Shown: positions 30,001 to 32,459 of the stretch, piece by piece | Numbering within the stretch: position 1 is the stretch's first letter | How the letters are laid out: each line of letters starts with the position of its first letter | IMG/VR virus record: IMGVR_UViG_3300034789_000823 | Location: 1-33,967 of that record | Source: a virus | DNA: 33,967 nt | Reading direction: 5' to 3' (one strand) | Made by a program: the position numbers and the translations under genes | The notes under the pieces: model-generated | The model's input: only the letters and a program-made list of their open reading frames with translations | What the model was told of the DNA's origin: nothing | Database searches by the model: none

Positions 30001-30427
30001 CAGTAGTTCCATCATACTCATTAATGAGTTGAGCAAGGTCAGTCCACTTTAATTTTACCTGATCATAGGAAATACCAGGACTCAGAGAAATAGCAGGAGC
30101 AGAGGTTGTATTTTCATAGTAAATTACCTCATCACCAATAAGGATACTACCATCATTCGATAAAAAACTATCAACAGACTCAACAACGATCGTATCATCA
30201 GTATCACCAACTGCTTCTACAATTTTGGTGGCACCATCAAGAATATCAACTTCCAATTTGTCAATATCAAGATATGACAAGAAGTTATTAATAATGTTCT
30301 GTCCTAAACCCGTTTTTTCTTGAGATCTATAATAATACTCAATAAACTTGTTAAACAGAGGATATTCCGTCCTCAAAAAGTCGGGAGACTGAGAGGGGAT
30401 AGACTGGGAGACCTTATTAATATTCAT
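9017..30427 (-). CDS. Giant multidomain baseplate/tail protein in the gp7 position
   Basis: A single open frame encodes 7136 aa, roughly 0.75 MDa. The N-terminus has YPLFNKFIEYYY and FLSYLDIDK near residues 22-57. FLPDVPELDYTK, IKSVKDFYSTKGTSYSVAYL and LLYGEEVTISYPKD follow near 655-720. Together these resemble one helical N-terminal domain of phage baseplate proteins, split by about 590 residues of GxGY repeats. Later come more GxGY blocks (about 1117-1333, 1649-1805, 3005-3239, 7056-7112) and a YHYH-type domain (1410-1540). These are followed by an EF-hand loop (1600-1611), a PQQ/SBBP-like propeller (about 1818-2196) and LamG-like folds (about 2217-2420, 4056-4330). The second half holds four copies of a 100-aa module, two seven-bladed FG-GAP propellers (about 4520-4886, 5975-6350) and NGVLQ-PG repeats near the C-terminus. 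It starts one base after gp6. T4 gp7 is 1032 aa; equivalence is inferred from position only. It probably scaffolds the wedge and bears surface-binding domains. Confidence 0.85.
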   Translation of the reverse strand: MNINKVSQSIPSQSPDFLRTEYPLFNKFIEYYYRSQEKTGLGQNIINNFLSYLDIDKLEVDILDGATKIVEAVGDTDDTIVVESVDSFLSNDGSILIGDEVIYYENTTSAPAISLSPGISYDQVKLKWTDLAQLINEYDGTTVRFPLTSQSTPIPAPSAQHLIVETYGKVLIPNLDYTVDGTDIVFTTAPRTKETGDDVSETSIFYLGGFIDSNILALDNISGSFGEGVTEFKITRNGESYSPIVDEYVLAVYDNKLLIPRVDYFIDGDIFIFEVPPLNGRFLSLYSIEAPIPSFGAGALGYARVNNDGQLSDISINKTGAAYRYEYPPQVSIQGETGAGASATALVNGIKNAVLLDGGKGYSDTNPPTVEIQSPTAAGSTPATLKATVTNGSVTDVEIIGSGSGYTFNPRITFKQPGGAKLGSATIISGSLSGTIPVTDGGQGYTTAPLVYIDEPLGADGIRAALRANITDGKVTSITILNAGQGYTSTPRVAIIDPVGAQVLETLVDADGRVVSVELLDGGSGYEDIPSVYIVDPAGNGTGATASAAIFNGKITDINISNFGSGYSSANPPTVVIQSPPQARASVEPGLNEVTGFKVNKSGKGYKKAAFNGCARAASGITGYTESGNAIFSNNTTAATASVDSQVKCLDALFVKRLLDKYTEQFLPDVPELDYTKIDVRTAIKSVKDFYSTKGTSYSVAYLFKLLYGEEVTISYPKDQITKPSAATWSIDTILRATLVSGDPRNIKDGLLTQEESIADTNVKAASALIENYISIKTSNLEIFELVLSEETIQGVFTVPYKTKLAEPLGTDNSIITVDSTIGWPERNGEFIIGGAEVVQYKEKSLNQFIECTRSVNDVVEDWDSATEVTSNLVVYVNKGTSQEVVMNIVGIVDAQQTTLTDTGSYYLAGDKLTVSKLGGTSIKPELTTWLYNVKKLVTVTSITYGGVNNQFATVTCENPHGLLVGDQVTVYGANPILYNGSFLVTSRDSATVFQYQLPQPAEVTPQGNILVSVDLNKGKSENTAIANSIGPYTTNIQNSFFNDNYVYVASTGIPNYNIGPFPGSALLPGNQRKLNRFPLLPNTISTKDLINPGSIGTWVNGVSIWSYKSTVKKTFGPVTSISIDNAGQDYDAASPPVITIANGGGSGASASVVVDGSITEIVVDDGGSGYTSSPLVSIVGGGGSGAAATAIVTKGVVSRVLMNSGGTGYTSQPSITIVGGGGTGATATASVRGPIKSIGVTSGGASYTSTPDVTLSSGAGAVAQAIVQNGRIISIAIISAGQGYTTAPEVTIQGDGFGAVARATIDTDGENAGRVTGIEILNRGINYIQGTTIINLNSIGQDAKFTANVFQWTYNLQETTTFDTAKGSVFAGLNNQYGGEYAHLSNPQRLRYILGDNLFVNNLSQIKEQETQLDHSPIIGWAYDGNPIYGPYGYSDPTNQSSSIARLNSSYSLKTELVYDEITNPYPKRTAGPSLNDEIAGKFVEDYEYIFGSGDLDQYNGRFCKTPEFAEGRYCYFVTVDATEDGNPVFPYVIGPSYNSVVDIWNLDENAIQQNIPSGVVRFRDPYENVDIDVERAPNASTNALTLENGDVLLFEVEDENRDGIISQDEIDDPDQIFEESPLQLFDYFPSVRLDSKVDIEVETITKFEDAAVTGFTIEDPGTSYQVDDIIIFDNAGTDGTGVSARVSKVTGETVSSYTFENIEDTYYGVLSTSSPHNIVTGDEIFVDYTPVMESTNKQFVVRQLKGIEEIIINQTGSGYDDEIPPTIKIDGDGNSASLQAVVSQVGSIEQVNIVNSGSSYTKDPRVIISHPQIFKKADYYVSLLSNQNYVKINDSYINSDKELYVCGKTLDANNNEVAFVAKFSELGIKEWEKSLESQVGETYTEFIRMDVRGDAIWLVGENKPNASILAVYNPDVFLAKYTQSEDGLSATLDFQKGYAGISGSTRADYVTSIKAYSDSRFIIGGYTNTNSSNPFDAFIASIDSTGGFAAKRKIATASGSEKLTDLVVLGDSVYFIMEVADNSSATDIKISLGKATIGTSIITVDWTKEIGNSIYSFLDTSLVVDEFNELYVVSTTRLKSNNTTKDGFWVGKFDTDGSLIWNYRYAAPTGNSIQMVNRSVIDIFGELNVAYSRTDDTTGYKTVDTVKIDYDGKMVKQTNNAFTINNIEGLSVNALAVDNSGDVYPMGQTSWNRNEFIFPFSSGETTDITAHYTPTFLSTGESVRFLAESALIQGYQTASPSSWENAAIKMPAAQLGTKLAGDWTCEFMVYKNGSEYNTFSQTQVTLMAIGDATVTTGGLWLYYDLSSGRLELVVTNNVTALNSAGSALQSTQTTMFADNTWQFIGLKKEGDVFTGYVNGIQVFTGTITNTSLGSKDLFFGNIPGRSGTLGQFRSNEQFQGYLDNIRLKNRAITPTAPSDAGALPTSGGFGLNITWNDTAFFTNYLSRYDYIDYIGWVLKTDKNSDSTRLGSKTGNTNTNVAFTRTAVTPVTGVGLTVTNIGLALGESGLQNLDYDDATINMFQDSESITQTTDIWSSRTATVPSPGSQKLSVTASVKDRYYMKVTNTIKIDNVQELTINQSFNFKVGSKLKLSTAAGAFVNSGYILSTDTVNNKVFVAVNNNAWSNDLNTGRLSTEQFSEASTYGIVGPIPTDINEIKDYTFTTIQNTTPGTFDIALNDFNLNRTPAASTGQGNLDDFAVFRAYDATDTDNYRIRIDSIAGGSTFIPGSVVTIASNQITFNAEFTTAQITGLTGVLTATIITTLDKVLQCTAVTNTNEVYIITSDRHYLSDGENIFVDGNPSQQIGSDVFDEYDGSFTVDRVVSSREFIYKLPAVAQTDPASSASSVSIFAKSPVLKMYYGHQYLFDLSHSSMVGTNLSFSKDNLFKLEYSFNSIERVGTPGVTGEGQPTPTVKLKVDRDIVTNISYYFDPSRLGSDSPIASRSYLDIVDSPYLGTFRVSSTAGETITTGPITMKFPLINEPEGVATTSRAKYSTSSKKAVSAIADIRIVNSGGFYSKIPVITGIQSTRQIERVQIKEPGTEYAVGVYRSVPIAGDGEGGLVEITVADGTTDEGVNIPGQVQKVSVTSPGKGYTTASIDIVSVPGILGPGLTGSGAELEVVIPPSGSGAVVFAQGNNIGKIKKLKNNNFGYDYSHDYTLRPEITFPINAQLTSTNILDSITVTDPGSGYSQAPAVVVTGGGGSGAIAEATIKNGRIDQIIVKDPGAGYSSAPTIALKSSFNYVVNVDLGLLQFAFPHGIQNGAEVTLNSIDTGEGIEYPLAAGALGRLNGNTTYYAISGTANSLEDDQLKLAITQANAELGDAIGFVNAGTGRQQVLTESFGAAATANVITSTFLEGELVYQGPSFDQATATGFVSTNSGWQVGPRIVKIVDYDGEFIEGQSITGVISKSSGVISDLNIAKGVLEIGSITKTTGQFIDDVGKPSEIIQKIQDSYYYQDFSYAVQSSVSIDDWKEILIKNVHPASFKVFGELNLNEYSFIPNKETDFELTKSVELARDAIVPNIQSFALAEPIYSEFNNTEVLFRQKRLTSSENILTSVVQRLDDVSNLFDGERTSFPMTVDGNPVIANANQILINLNGVAQNPGSSFEIQGDSIVFAEPPQPPASVKYVNITINQIQTKRLTFTNVSGIFPVINNTLVGIVSGARLTVTKVEGDDIIGFVTEGTFQSGELCQVSATGFAANLNTITDIANNGLFEFNETITNLTGDVARVEQINLETGQETPIAKLRYTIGAATTTIETINATNPTDTPVDAGTFVLGETYQIGSEIILINGISNGPESTTIQVSRAQLGTASISHQEDTPFYGTDISITNALTLSKTTGTYQSTVGLFDIQLNDTIIGAKSGVVAQVTSTSAYQDPSTQAFIEQVNISDGSSFFGLLFNRRTSTEYPNVILDDISKSQVNIVDFTDTTLAFNSDFPNNEIISNNILSYDNVTGTFQDNEIIRNYRFNYSSNTGEFAAGDEITVRKLTFTDKQGDGFFREGDVIRTRDTKAEIIGFSQARNTIYLGKIGRCQRNGADYHQVNFVKSTINTYNKKYGSGALALSPGTSAHTFVSGVADAITVTGGGSGPFTAATGTTYDPLTGLMVIEIGTHSLTTSDSVTIANDGVVFTCAQDNNTSNKAYPRSTDPAAGSARNISAVSATTITINVGAVPIDEYITIPTSTEFGFGTGDFTIECWIKLNSVSGSQGIIDFRTTGTELSPYLYVSGTGLNYYVNGNNRITGASALAVNTWYHVAISRTGTSTKMFLNGTQEGSTYTDSNNYGSTKPITVGAAYDTTSQVMAGYVDDLRVSTVARYTSTFTAPKMHQGDTDTVLLLHFDGAYGDTHTQDWSGAEAFTNYEYFNNDAITESSKLYGGIHQFVSASTNAVTIDGDNKTPTDVTYDSATGNLVLTIGSHSYTTSSTLTIAANSLTFTCDRDNFATNHTYPRSTDPAFGATLNVTAVTGTTVTVNVGTSPRGYEGRIHRYYNAADLIESNLDFVSREVADRTASSLPFELDTVNQPTIVRASDYNSFTYYGYSVAVGTNKIVTGSFGADDSGFDNRGAIYITDLNGENEIKVFAPSASGTNDRFGHSVAAGSSKIVVGAPYDDPNGSQSGRAYIFDEDGTNQVTLTPSPAQSYEYFGWSTACGDNKVAVGAYGDDNYRGAVYVFDTDGTNQVKVTASDRATSDYFGYSIGIGNSKLAVGAPYDDDNGSSSGSAYVFNLDGTGQVKLTASDGTNNDQFGRSIAIGSNRVVVGAQYDDPSGGSSGKVYVYNLDGTNEIIITPSDAATGDQFGSAVAVGIDKIFVAARYAEEDGRSGTGIIYSYDLDGTNEIKLPLSEAANFDYWGSDPQSMDVGSNRFVVGAHNADTNNVNSSGKVAVYQFTQGASSAAFLAPLKNAMSAVAQDIRNASNSHTWDQANTFVDRTTLPITSLTSFIGEEAALITAHNTTKTLLDSIINNALITVQGSHGLRQITDTTITESNYATLTAYTPTAINYNAATGDMVITSNGHGLTTSDFVYFEPLSLTFKCSSDGYKCPIVHPRPSDPIAYNQVLRISAADTNTFTVNVGASPSGAQYTHQFISATTGAIKKSNFTSGDCADVKSAVNNLMDIIIDTIEEGSGTTTNDTNRDHLGVVTKVEPAREFIGGRIDAFYEVPLTATAHNGTDDYIYTHQIDTDARYRYRDAANLIRANSAVIVDKAAYDLITRYPDLATEMPRNQNGSGDGTLRCKTDMALILAEVANDLEFGGNANTVTVSKFYVNTNGELQHIRKQVWQSVYAHDRLAVYAKQAINGDLTYDNTDDIITGDWGITNDAVVNFTPTGATYDPANGLLVLTIGTHGLALGRRITIADNSLTFTCSQNSNATNHTYPRTTDPASGAKLEIIATTATTITVNVGASSASDQYVHTFVSAAANAVSTAGGCANVESAIDTLFQTINDIIAPTDEDYNIAADRLYFNRDYIAEEIVGRIDAENTYTVGGNTYQAFTLNSGDYDSYIKNIIIAIISDLQTGGNNSTIAELELFLDAQKKVITVTDELYIFNFAVEQIKELAEFAILNLLYNNNEGVTGNQYQAVYAGVGNNNGSAYRDALTMTDEVKVSCDMIELVNIALRAITPGGNEARSGYKNIGFNKAYYKAELASIIGTQFGSGSWQYDTFVDELLNNIQYDLMTTDTTESTDSYGLTVSSTVGNFSEGETVTTGNGYTATVLYAQGNLLVTSTFTGGNVVTGDTLTGSLTLSTCVVDLVPSNTYPWYNNISTVRTIESAAGISSLIEGSVTSLNLWTNPEQYNSGWVATRALVTPNVGLAPDNTNTADKFGITTDVAGTKELHRDYSLSSYTTFDGTGTRFDSGTTTFDTGADLDTQTYSTSIFIKAAQYNSIRFNTLLDGSNQVFFDVDLVTGSIGSLFNQSNGSVTVLDHGAIPFGGGWYRVYLTVRFGFGFSTFRTRIIMKDLNGNQSFTASSNSIELNGFDGPNNPTIASNSYYGYSVAVGDGKVLVGAPYDDISGQNSSGSAYVSSESDPVNTQIKILPSVVQSGAYFGFRVAVGDNKLAIAAPYENHSSRSNAGAVYIYDLDGTNETRVIKPNNVVTNDYFGYSIAIGGDKLFVGNYGDPGSGNGTRRGAVQVYNVNTGDFIQEITASDEADYDYFGYSVAVGNNKLVVGSPYDDDNSQSGSGSVYVYNLDGTGEVKITDSSAYANANFGRQVAVGEGKILVSSSYADPGGTSNKGAAWVYNIDGSGEISLTPPSTVGSSDYFGSSVAIGNGKLAVGARSDEASGKPSSSGTVVLYDLDGTNQTVFTSGDESSADQFGWAVAISNSKLYGTSRYDDDGPGNSFLSNTGSLYILDLAGNPGFLVWGAKLGSSALGTYVSQSGEEFYANAEFNIKKYSISLIEEYIRQALNNQLANPSPNAGFTKFYDAGISSNYNPNSIFGVAKKSLNIITEQLRSSAYYTTITTVNGIPTLTKKYGERDIPVGISGEVIGSDFIYALGSNSRAEVQSIVENQGKVVKVYKRFRLTNASIQNGPFLVNQTIKKTADAAVTGVIYGLTSDTNFTYLDVEVTAGTFAINDAIEVIEDAPATSATIDINSTIEDRLHIIDLKGSFIADIPFKGFTSGAIADPVTFSRNEAAVTNNQGGVLTVDTETLTGSLEVNSVVYPASSEEYLIVSKYAGLDLQVGEKIASSGHTRLGFNYNSNEQFRTFTVGNRLHKVVNGNKQNNIYAIISEVDVDNGYIYIVQVEGSFANGDVIGDYGLGGAVLEGLGTIVTKVDYAGAASARIQDIRPAGLNKRLYITEVNGTFADRDGLRGPADHRSVVLQRKVMKARVKRFFRGFDGTQTLFDLSFSNGTQYLPDPEGHMLIFVNGVLQPPGAANSYTAFSDKIQFTEPPDLGASFTGFYVGKLRQLDDISFEFDSLRQSFNLKRNDSFYSLTLTDGVQSSTIRPENNIIVSINGVLQEPGIGFEIVGSRIIFSEIPRVGSTFVAFSYVGSEADVDAEVVVPPVEVNDLLEIEGETENREVAVIESSNSLITFDYLGSVFGQGAIANTQLTSGYITRVNVTSGGSGYSSRPTVRLDSISGFDGNIRALVGVAGVTLQSQGSGYVAPRVQVDSTVPDDWTAPDLSLYGEEIVDPEIL
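9440..9960 (-). other. C-terminal NGVLQ-PG repeats of the giant protein
   Basis: Two close repeats encode a FVNGVLQPPG ... IQFTEPPDLGASF unit and a SINGVLQEPGIGF ... IIFSEIPRVGSTF unit. A third (NLNGVAQNPGSSF ... VFAEPP) lies further upstream at about 19550-19670. This is a short beta motif common in T4-like fibre proteins. It is followed by two last GxGY units before the stop. Confidence 0.65.
11370..12505 (-). other. Seven-bladed FG-GAP propeller 2 in the giant protein
   Basis: Residues about 5975-6350 again hold seven blades: YYGYSVAVG, YFGFRVAVG, YFGYSIAIG, YFGYSVAVG, NFGRQVAVG, YFGSSVAIG and QFGWAVAIS. Turns such as GAPYDD, GSPYDDD and GARSDE follow, with YxxDLDGTN/G strands. The flanks (NLWTNPEQYNSGW about 300 aa before, FLVWGAKLGS after) look like one carbohydrate-binding-like jelly roll interrupted by the propeller. 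Confidence 0.8.
14168..14472 (-). repeat. Repeated ~100-aa module, copy D
   Basis: Residues about 5319-5420: TYDPANGLLVLTIGTHGLAL, LTFTCSQN, TYPRTTDPASG, TTITVNVGAS and VHTFVSAAANAV. It is followed by GGCANVESAIDTLF, which parallels GDCADVKSAVNNLM after copy C, so the helical segment is duplicated together with the module. Confidence 0.75.
15155..15465 (-). repeat. Repeated ~100-aa module, copy C
   Basis: Residues about 4988-5091: NYNAATGDMVITSNGHGLTT, LTFKCSSD, HPRPSDPIAY, TFTVNVGASP and THQFISATTGAI. It is the most divergent copy (HPRPSDP instead of YPRSTDP). Confidence 0.7.
15770..16850 (-). other. Seven-bladed FG-GAP (integrin-like) propeller 1 in the giant protein
   Basis: Residues about 4520-4886 hold seven blades of about 52 aa. 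Blade starts are YYGYSVAVG, RFGHSVAAG, YFGWSTACG, YFGYSIGIG, QFGRSIAIG, QFGSAVAVG and YWGSDPQSMDVG. Most are followed by a GAPYDD-type turn, an S/G-x-xYVF/YVY strand and xLDGTNQxxxT/P. This is the FG-GAP_2 type of integrin-alpha-like propeller. The last blade is degenerate (no FG) and could be the closing one. Confidence 0.8.
17003..17294 (-). repeat. Repeated ~100-aa module, copy B
   Basis: Residues about 4378-4475: HQFVSASTNAVTI, TYDSATGNLVLTIGSHSYTT, LTFTCDRD, TYPRSTDPAFG and TTVTVNVGTSP. It directly precedes the helical YYNAADLIESN segment and the first FG-GAP propeller. Confidence 0.75.
17440..18268 (-). other. LamG-like domain 2 in the giant protein, split by an inserted module
   Basis: The first strand KYGSGALALSP is at residues about 4055-4065. 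The rest, DEYITIPTSTEFGFGTGDFT then IECWIK, NTWYHVAISRTGTSTKMFLN and GYVDDLRVSTVARY, starts near 4173. In ordinary phage LamG domains these two parts are adjacent (GSGSLALDG..YLxIP). About 105 residues of the repeated module lie between them here. Confidence 0.65.
17911..18218 (-). repeat. Repeated ~100-aa module, copy A (of 4)
   Basis: Residues about 4070-4172. The order is HTFVSGVADAITV, TYDPLTGLMVIEIGTHSLTT, VTIANDGVVFTC, YPRSTDPAAG and TTITINVG. Shared landmarks in all four copies are YDxxTGxxVxTIGxHxL, a C after the LTFTC-like strand, YPRxTDP and a closing NVGxSP. This copy lies inside LamG-like domain 2. Confidence 0.75.
20705..21415 (-). repeat. GxGY beta-repeat block 4 in the giant gene (5 units)
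   Basis: Residues about 3005-3239 contain SGGFYSKIP, PGTEYAVG, PGKGYTTAS, PGSGYSQAP and PGAGYSSAP. The last two units are joined by a GGGGSGA turn as in block 2. A smaller block of three units (PGTSYQ, TGSGYDDEIPP, SGSSYTKDP) lies at about 25010-25480, and two units (GGSGYSSRP, QGSGYVAP) lie near the C-terminus at about 9090-9260. Confidence 0.75.
23170..23780 (-). other. LamG/concanavalin-like domain 1 in the giant protein
   Basis: Residues about 2217-2420 include GDWTCEFMVYKNG, GLWLYYDLSSGRLELVV, NTWQFIGLKKEGDVFTGYVN and GYLDNIRLKNRAI. The strand order and the closing GYxDxIRL motif are typical of LamG-like jelly rolls, which often bind glycans in phage fibres. Confidence 0.65.
23840..24975 (-). 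other. PQQ/SBBP-like beta-propeller region of the giant protein
   Basis: Residues about 1818-2196 repeat a four-strand pattern of the type ELYVCGKT, AFVAKFSELGIKEWEKSL; RFIIGGYT, AFIASIDSTGGF; LYVVSTTR, FWVGKFDTDGSLIWNYRY; and VYPMGQTSW. The order of GxY strand, A-K-D-DG-x-W is characteristic of SBBP or PQQ-like propellers. The blade number is uncertain, about five or six. Confidence 0.55.
25595..25630 (-). other. Canonical EF-hand/dockerin-type calcium loop in the giant protein
   Basis: The 12 codons encode DENRDGIISQDE, residues 1600-1611. D1600, N1602, D1604, G1605, I1607 and E1611 fill loop positions 1, 3, 5, 6, 8 and 12 of a canonical EF-hand. The next residues (IDDPDQIFEES) are acidic and could start a helix. 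It lies between the YHYH-type domain and a GxGY block. Confidence 0.6.
25810..26200 (-). other. YHYH-type domain in the giant protein, degenerate signature
   Basis: Residues about 1410-1540 read H1416-SPIIGWAYDG, NPIYGPYGYSD, LDQYNGRFCKTPEFAEG and then Y1515-C-Y-F1518, followed by NPVFPYVIGPSY. The order matches the YHYH-type domain of the 1392-aa protein. The last motif is YCYF where the family name expects YHYH. Confidence 0.7.
26430..27080 (-). repeat. GxGY beta-repeat block 2 in the giant gene (6 units)
   Basis: Residues about 1117-1333 repeat AGQDYDAASPP, GGSGYTSSP, GGTGYTSQP, GGASYTSTP, AGQGYTTAP and RGINY, separated by GGGGSGA-type turns. It is the most regular block in the window and sits just before the YHYH-type domain. 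Confidence 0.8.
28580..29500 (-). repeat. GxGY beta-repeat block 1 in the giant gene (8 units)
   Basis: Residues about 309-616 contain eight units of the form GxGYtxxPxVxI followed by a Gly/Ala-rich turn and a GxVtxIxI strand. Examples are GKGYSDTNPP, GSGYTFNPR, GQGYTTAP, GQGYTSTP and GSGYEDIP. Units are about 32-45 aa. The block lies between two halves of what looks like one helical N-terminal domain. Confidence 0.8.
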
Positions 30428-30428
30428 C

Positions 30429-32459
30429 TTAGAAGCAAGAAGAGTCGCTGAGTGAACCTAAATTGGTTAAATCTGGGATATCCAAAAGCGTAGGCGTTTG
30501 GTTGAAATCCGTTGGTGTCAAACTATTTAGAGGGATTGTTGGTGGAGGAGAGGTTCCAATAGGATTGACTGAAATGTTTGGAGTAATGATATTAATAATC
30601 GTTCCAGGAGTTGTTGCTGGAATAGTCGAATTGTTTGCTGGAATGAACACTACAGGGATCTGTAGACCCGTTGGAAGCAGATTAGGATCAGTTACCTCAC
30701 CAGCACCAGTTGAGGGGTCACTGATGGTCGTAGAACCTGCTGGAGGCAAGTTATTACCTGCACCGATTACATTAACAGGACCGAAACAAATCTGACCTGT
30801 TTCATAGTTGATAGTTCCTGCTTTATTATTGGTGTAGATCTTTCTAATACCTGTATTGTAGAAAGTTCTTAAGTTACCATATCCATCATCTTCAAACTGT
30901 TGATCAACACCAGGTCTATCAGCAGTTCTGAATGTACCAGAGACAACTACAGGTTCCTTTTTACAACTTCCATCCGATCCATCAAGACTAGGAGCACTAT
31001 TGTAAAGAGGATTACCAATAGAAATGCAGTATGTGTTAGTTTGATTAGTATTTGGTTTAATATACTTTAAAATTGTTACTTGTAAGGAAACATCACTAAT
31101 TGCTTTGTTGGAAAGTGTAATTGCTTTCTCTAATTGCTGTGCTCTAAAAGTAGAATTGAAATTATTAATTCCTGTTTGAGTTCCCCAATCTAATACACCA
31201 CTATTAATGTTTGCTTCAATCTCAGTAGCATTAGAACCGCCACCAGTATCATACAATGCAAACACTTTAATATTGATAAACATATCGTCAGGATCGACAA
31301 TAATTGGATCAATAGATGCCATTGCATAAGATCTTAAATTTGATGCAATGTCTTTTTTAGTCTGATCGTTTAGAGTAGTGCCTGATTTTGTTTTAATTAC
31401 GATGTATACTTTTCCGTAAATAGGCGGATTTAACGTATCACCACCATATGCAACTACAGAAGATGCGTTATCGTAAATATTTTTAGTAATAATTGCGTAA
31501 TCTTGTGCTGTTACAGCGCGATATTGTGCAGAATAGTATCTTGGTGCATTATATTTGATAGATTCAACGCTCTCGGCCGCGGCACCCTGTTGAGATTTAT
31601 CTTTAACAGTGACATTTACAGTGGTTGGAGTGTATGCTTGATCAAAATTATCAATCATTCTGCCAGTAAAAGAAAATCTAGCATTGTTATTTGCCTCTGG
31701 ACCAGAAGTAACAAGATATTCAAGATCTACAACTTCCCCATCTCTAAGTTTTCTACCAACACTATCATCACCAAAACGAATCTCATAGCGCATATCCTCA
31801 CCTTCTGCAAGGAAATATGATCTACTAGTAGGTGATATTGTAGAAACTGTCTCTACTCTATTGTAAATATCAAACTGTGTTGAAGATTCATTGGGTCTAA
31901 CTTTTACAGTTAGGGTGCTAATGTCCGCATCTTCAGAAGGAATTTTATAAGTTTGTTTTGCAAACGTATTAACAACGTATGAGAAGGTCACTAAACTACC
32001 TTCATATACCATTAAGTTGTCAAAAAATACTTTACCAGTAGTTTGATCGACAGAAGCAGTTTTATCATTCAGAATATTCCAAATATAATTTCCACCAGTA
32101 CAAACAGCACCCTTCTTAAGGGTAACTGAAGTAGGATACTCTCCGTTAACTTGTGTAGTTTGTAATTCTAGATATAAGCACGCTTTTGACGATATAATCG
32201 ATCTTGGGACATAATTTAAGAGTTTTGCAATATTAACAATATTATCCCTTACCGTTGCTGACGTTAAAAACGTCTCATTCAGTGCCATGTTGGCATTGAA
32301 CGCTGTGTAATATGTGTTATACGCTAAAATGTCAATAAGATACGACAAAGACGAACCATCAAAGTCGTAATCGGTAAACTCAGTGCGAGTTCTCAGATAC
32401 GACTTGATAGAAGACTTTACATCTTCAAAATCTAATGCTGTTAAATTGTTGGGTTGCAT
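30429..32459 (-). CDS. 6: Baseplate wedge protein gp6
   Basis: This 676-aa protein is gp6-like (T4 gp6 is 660 aa), a wedge ring subunit that dimerises around gp25 and gp7 and belongs to the baseplate J-like family. The N-terminus holds DYDFDGSSLSYLIDILAYNT and FNANMALNETFL, followed by a segment with AKLLNYVPRS, all strong gp6 signatures. The middle includes MRYEIRFGDDSVGRKLRDGE and APRYYSAQYRAVTAQDYAI, which are conserved in J-like proteins. The C-terminal ~110 residues, after INYETGQICFGPVNV, form a low-complexity Pro/Thr/Asn-rich tail (TIPATTPGTIINIITP, TSPPPTIPLNSLTP) that T4 gp6 lacks as far as I know. The start shares one base with the gp25 stop (TAATG), so the two are probably coupled. 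It ends one base before the giant gene. Confidence 0.92.
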   Translation of the reverse strand: MQPNNLTALDFEDVKSSIKSYLRTRTEFTDYDFDGSSLSYLIDILAYNTYYTAFNANMALNETFLTSATVRDNIVNIAKLLNYVPRSIISSKACLYLELQTTQVNGEYPTSVTLKKGAVCTGGNYIWNILNDKTASVDQTTGKVFFDNLMVYEGSLVTFSYVVNTFAKQTYKIPSEDADISTLTVKVRPNESSTQFDIYNRVETVSTISPTSRSYFLAEGEDMRYEIRFGDDSVGRKLRDGEVVDLEYLVTSGPEANNNARFSFTGRMIDNFDQAYTPTTVNVTVKDKSQQGAAAESVESIKYNAPRYYSAQYRAVTAQDYAIITKNIYDNASSVVAYGGDTLNPPIYGKVYIVIKTKSGTTLNDQTKKDIASNLRSYAMASIDPIIVDPDDMFINIKVFALYDTGGGSNATEIEANINSGVLDWGTQTGINNFNSTFRAQQLEKAITLSNKAISDVSLQVTILKYIKPNTNQTNTYCISIGNPLYNSAPSLDGSDGSCKKEPVVVSGTFRTADRPGVDQQFEDDGYGNLRTFYNTGIRKIYTNNKAGTINYETGQICFGPVNVIGAGNNLPPAGSTTISDPSTGAGEVTDPNLLPTGLQIPVVFIPANNSTIPATTPGTIINIITPNISVNPIGTSPPPTIPLNSLTPTDFNQTPTLLDIPDLTNLGSLSDSSCF

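Noticed and set aside
7767-30427. Diversity-generating retroelement target in the fibre genes
   Set aside because: No reverse transcriptase, template repeat or adenine-mutated variable repeat pair is visible in the window.
9017-30427. Frameshift or assembly fusion as the reason for the giant frame
   Set aside because: Domain signatures continue in one frame without internal gene starts, stops or late promoters that would mark separate genes; only reads could exclude a mis-join fully.
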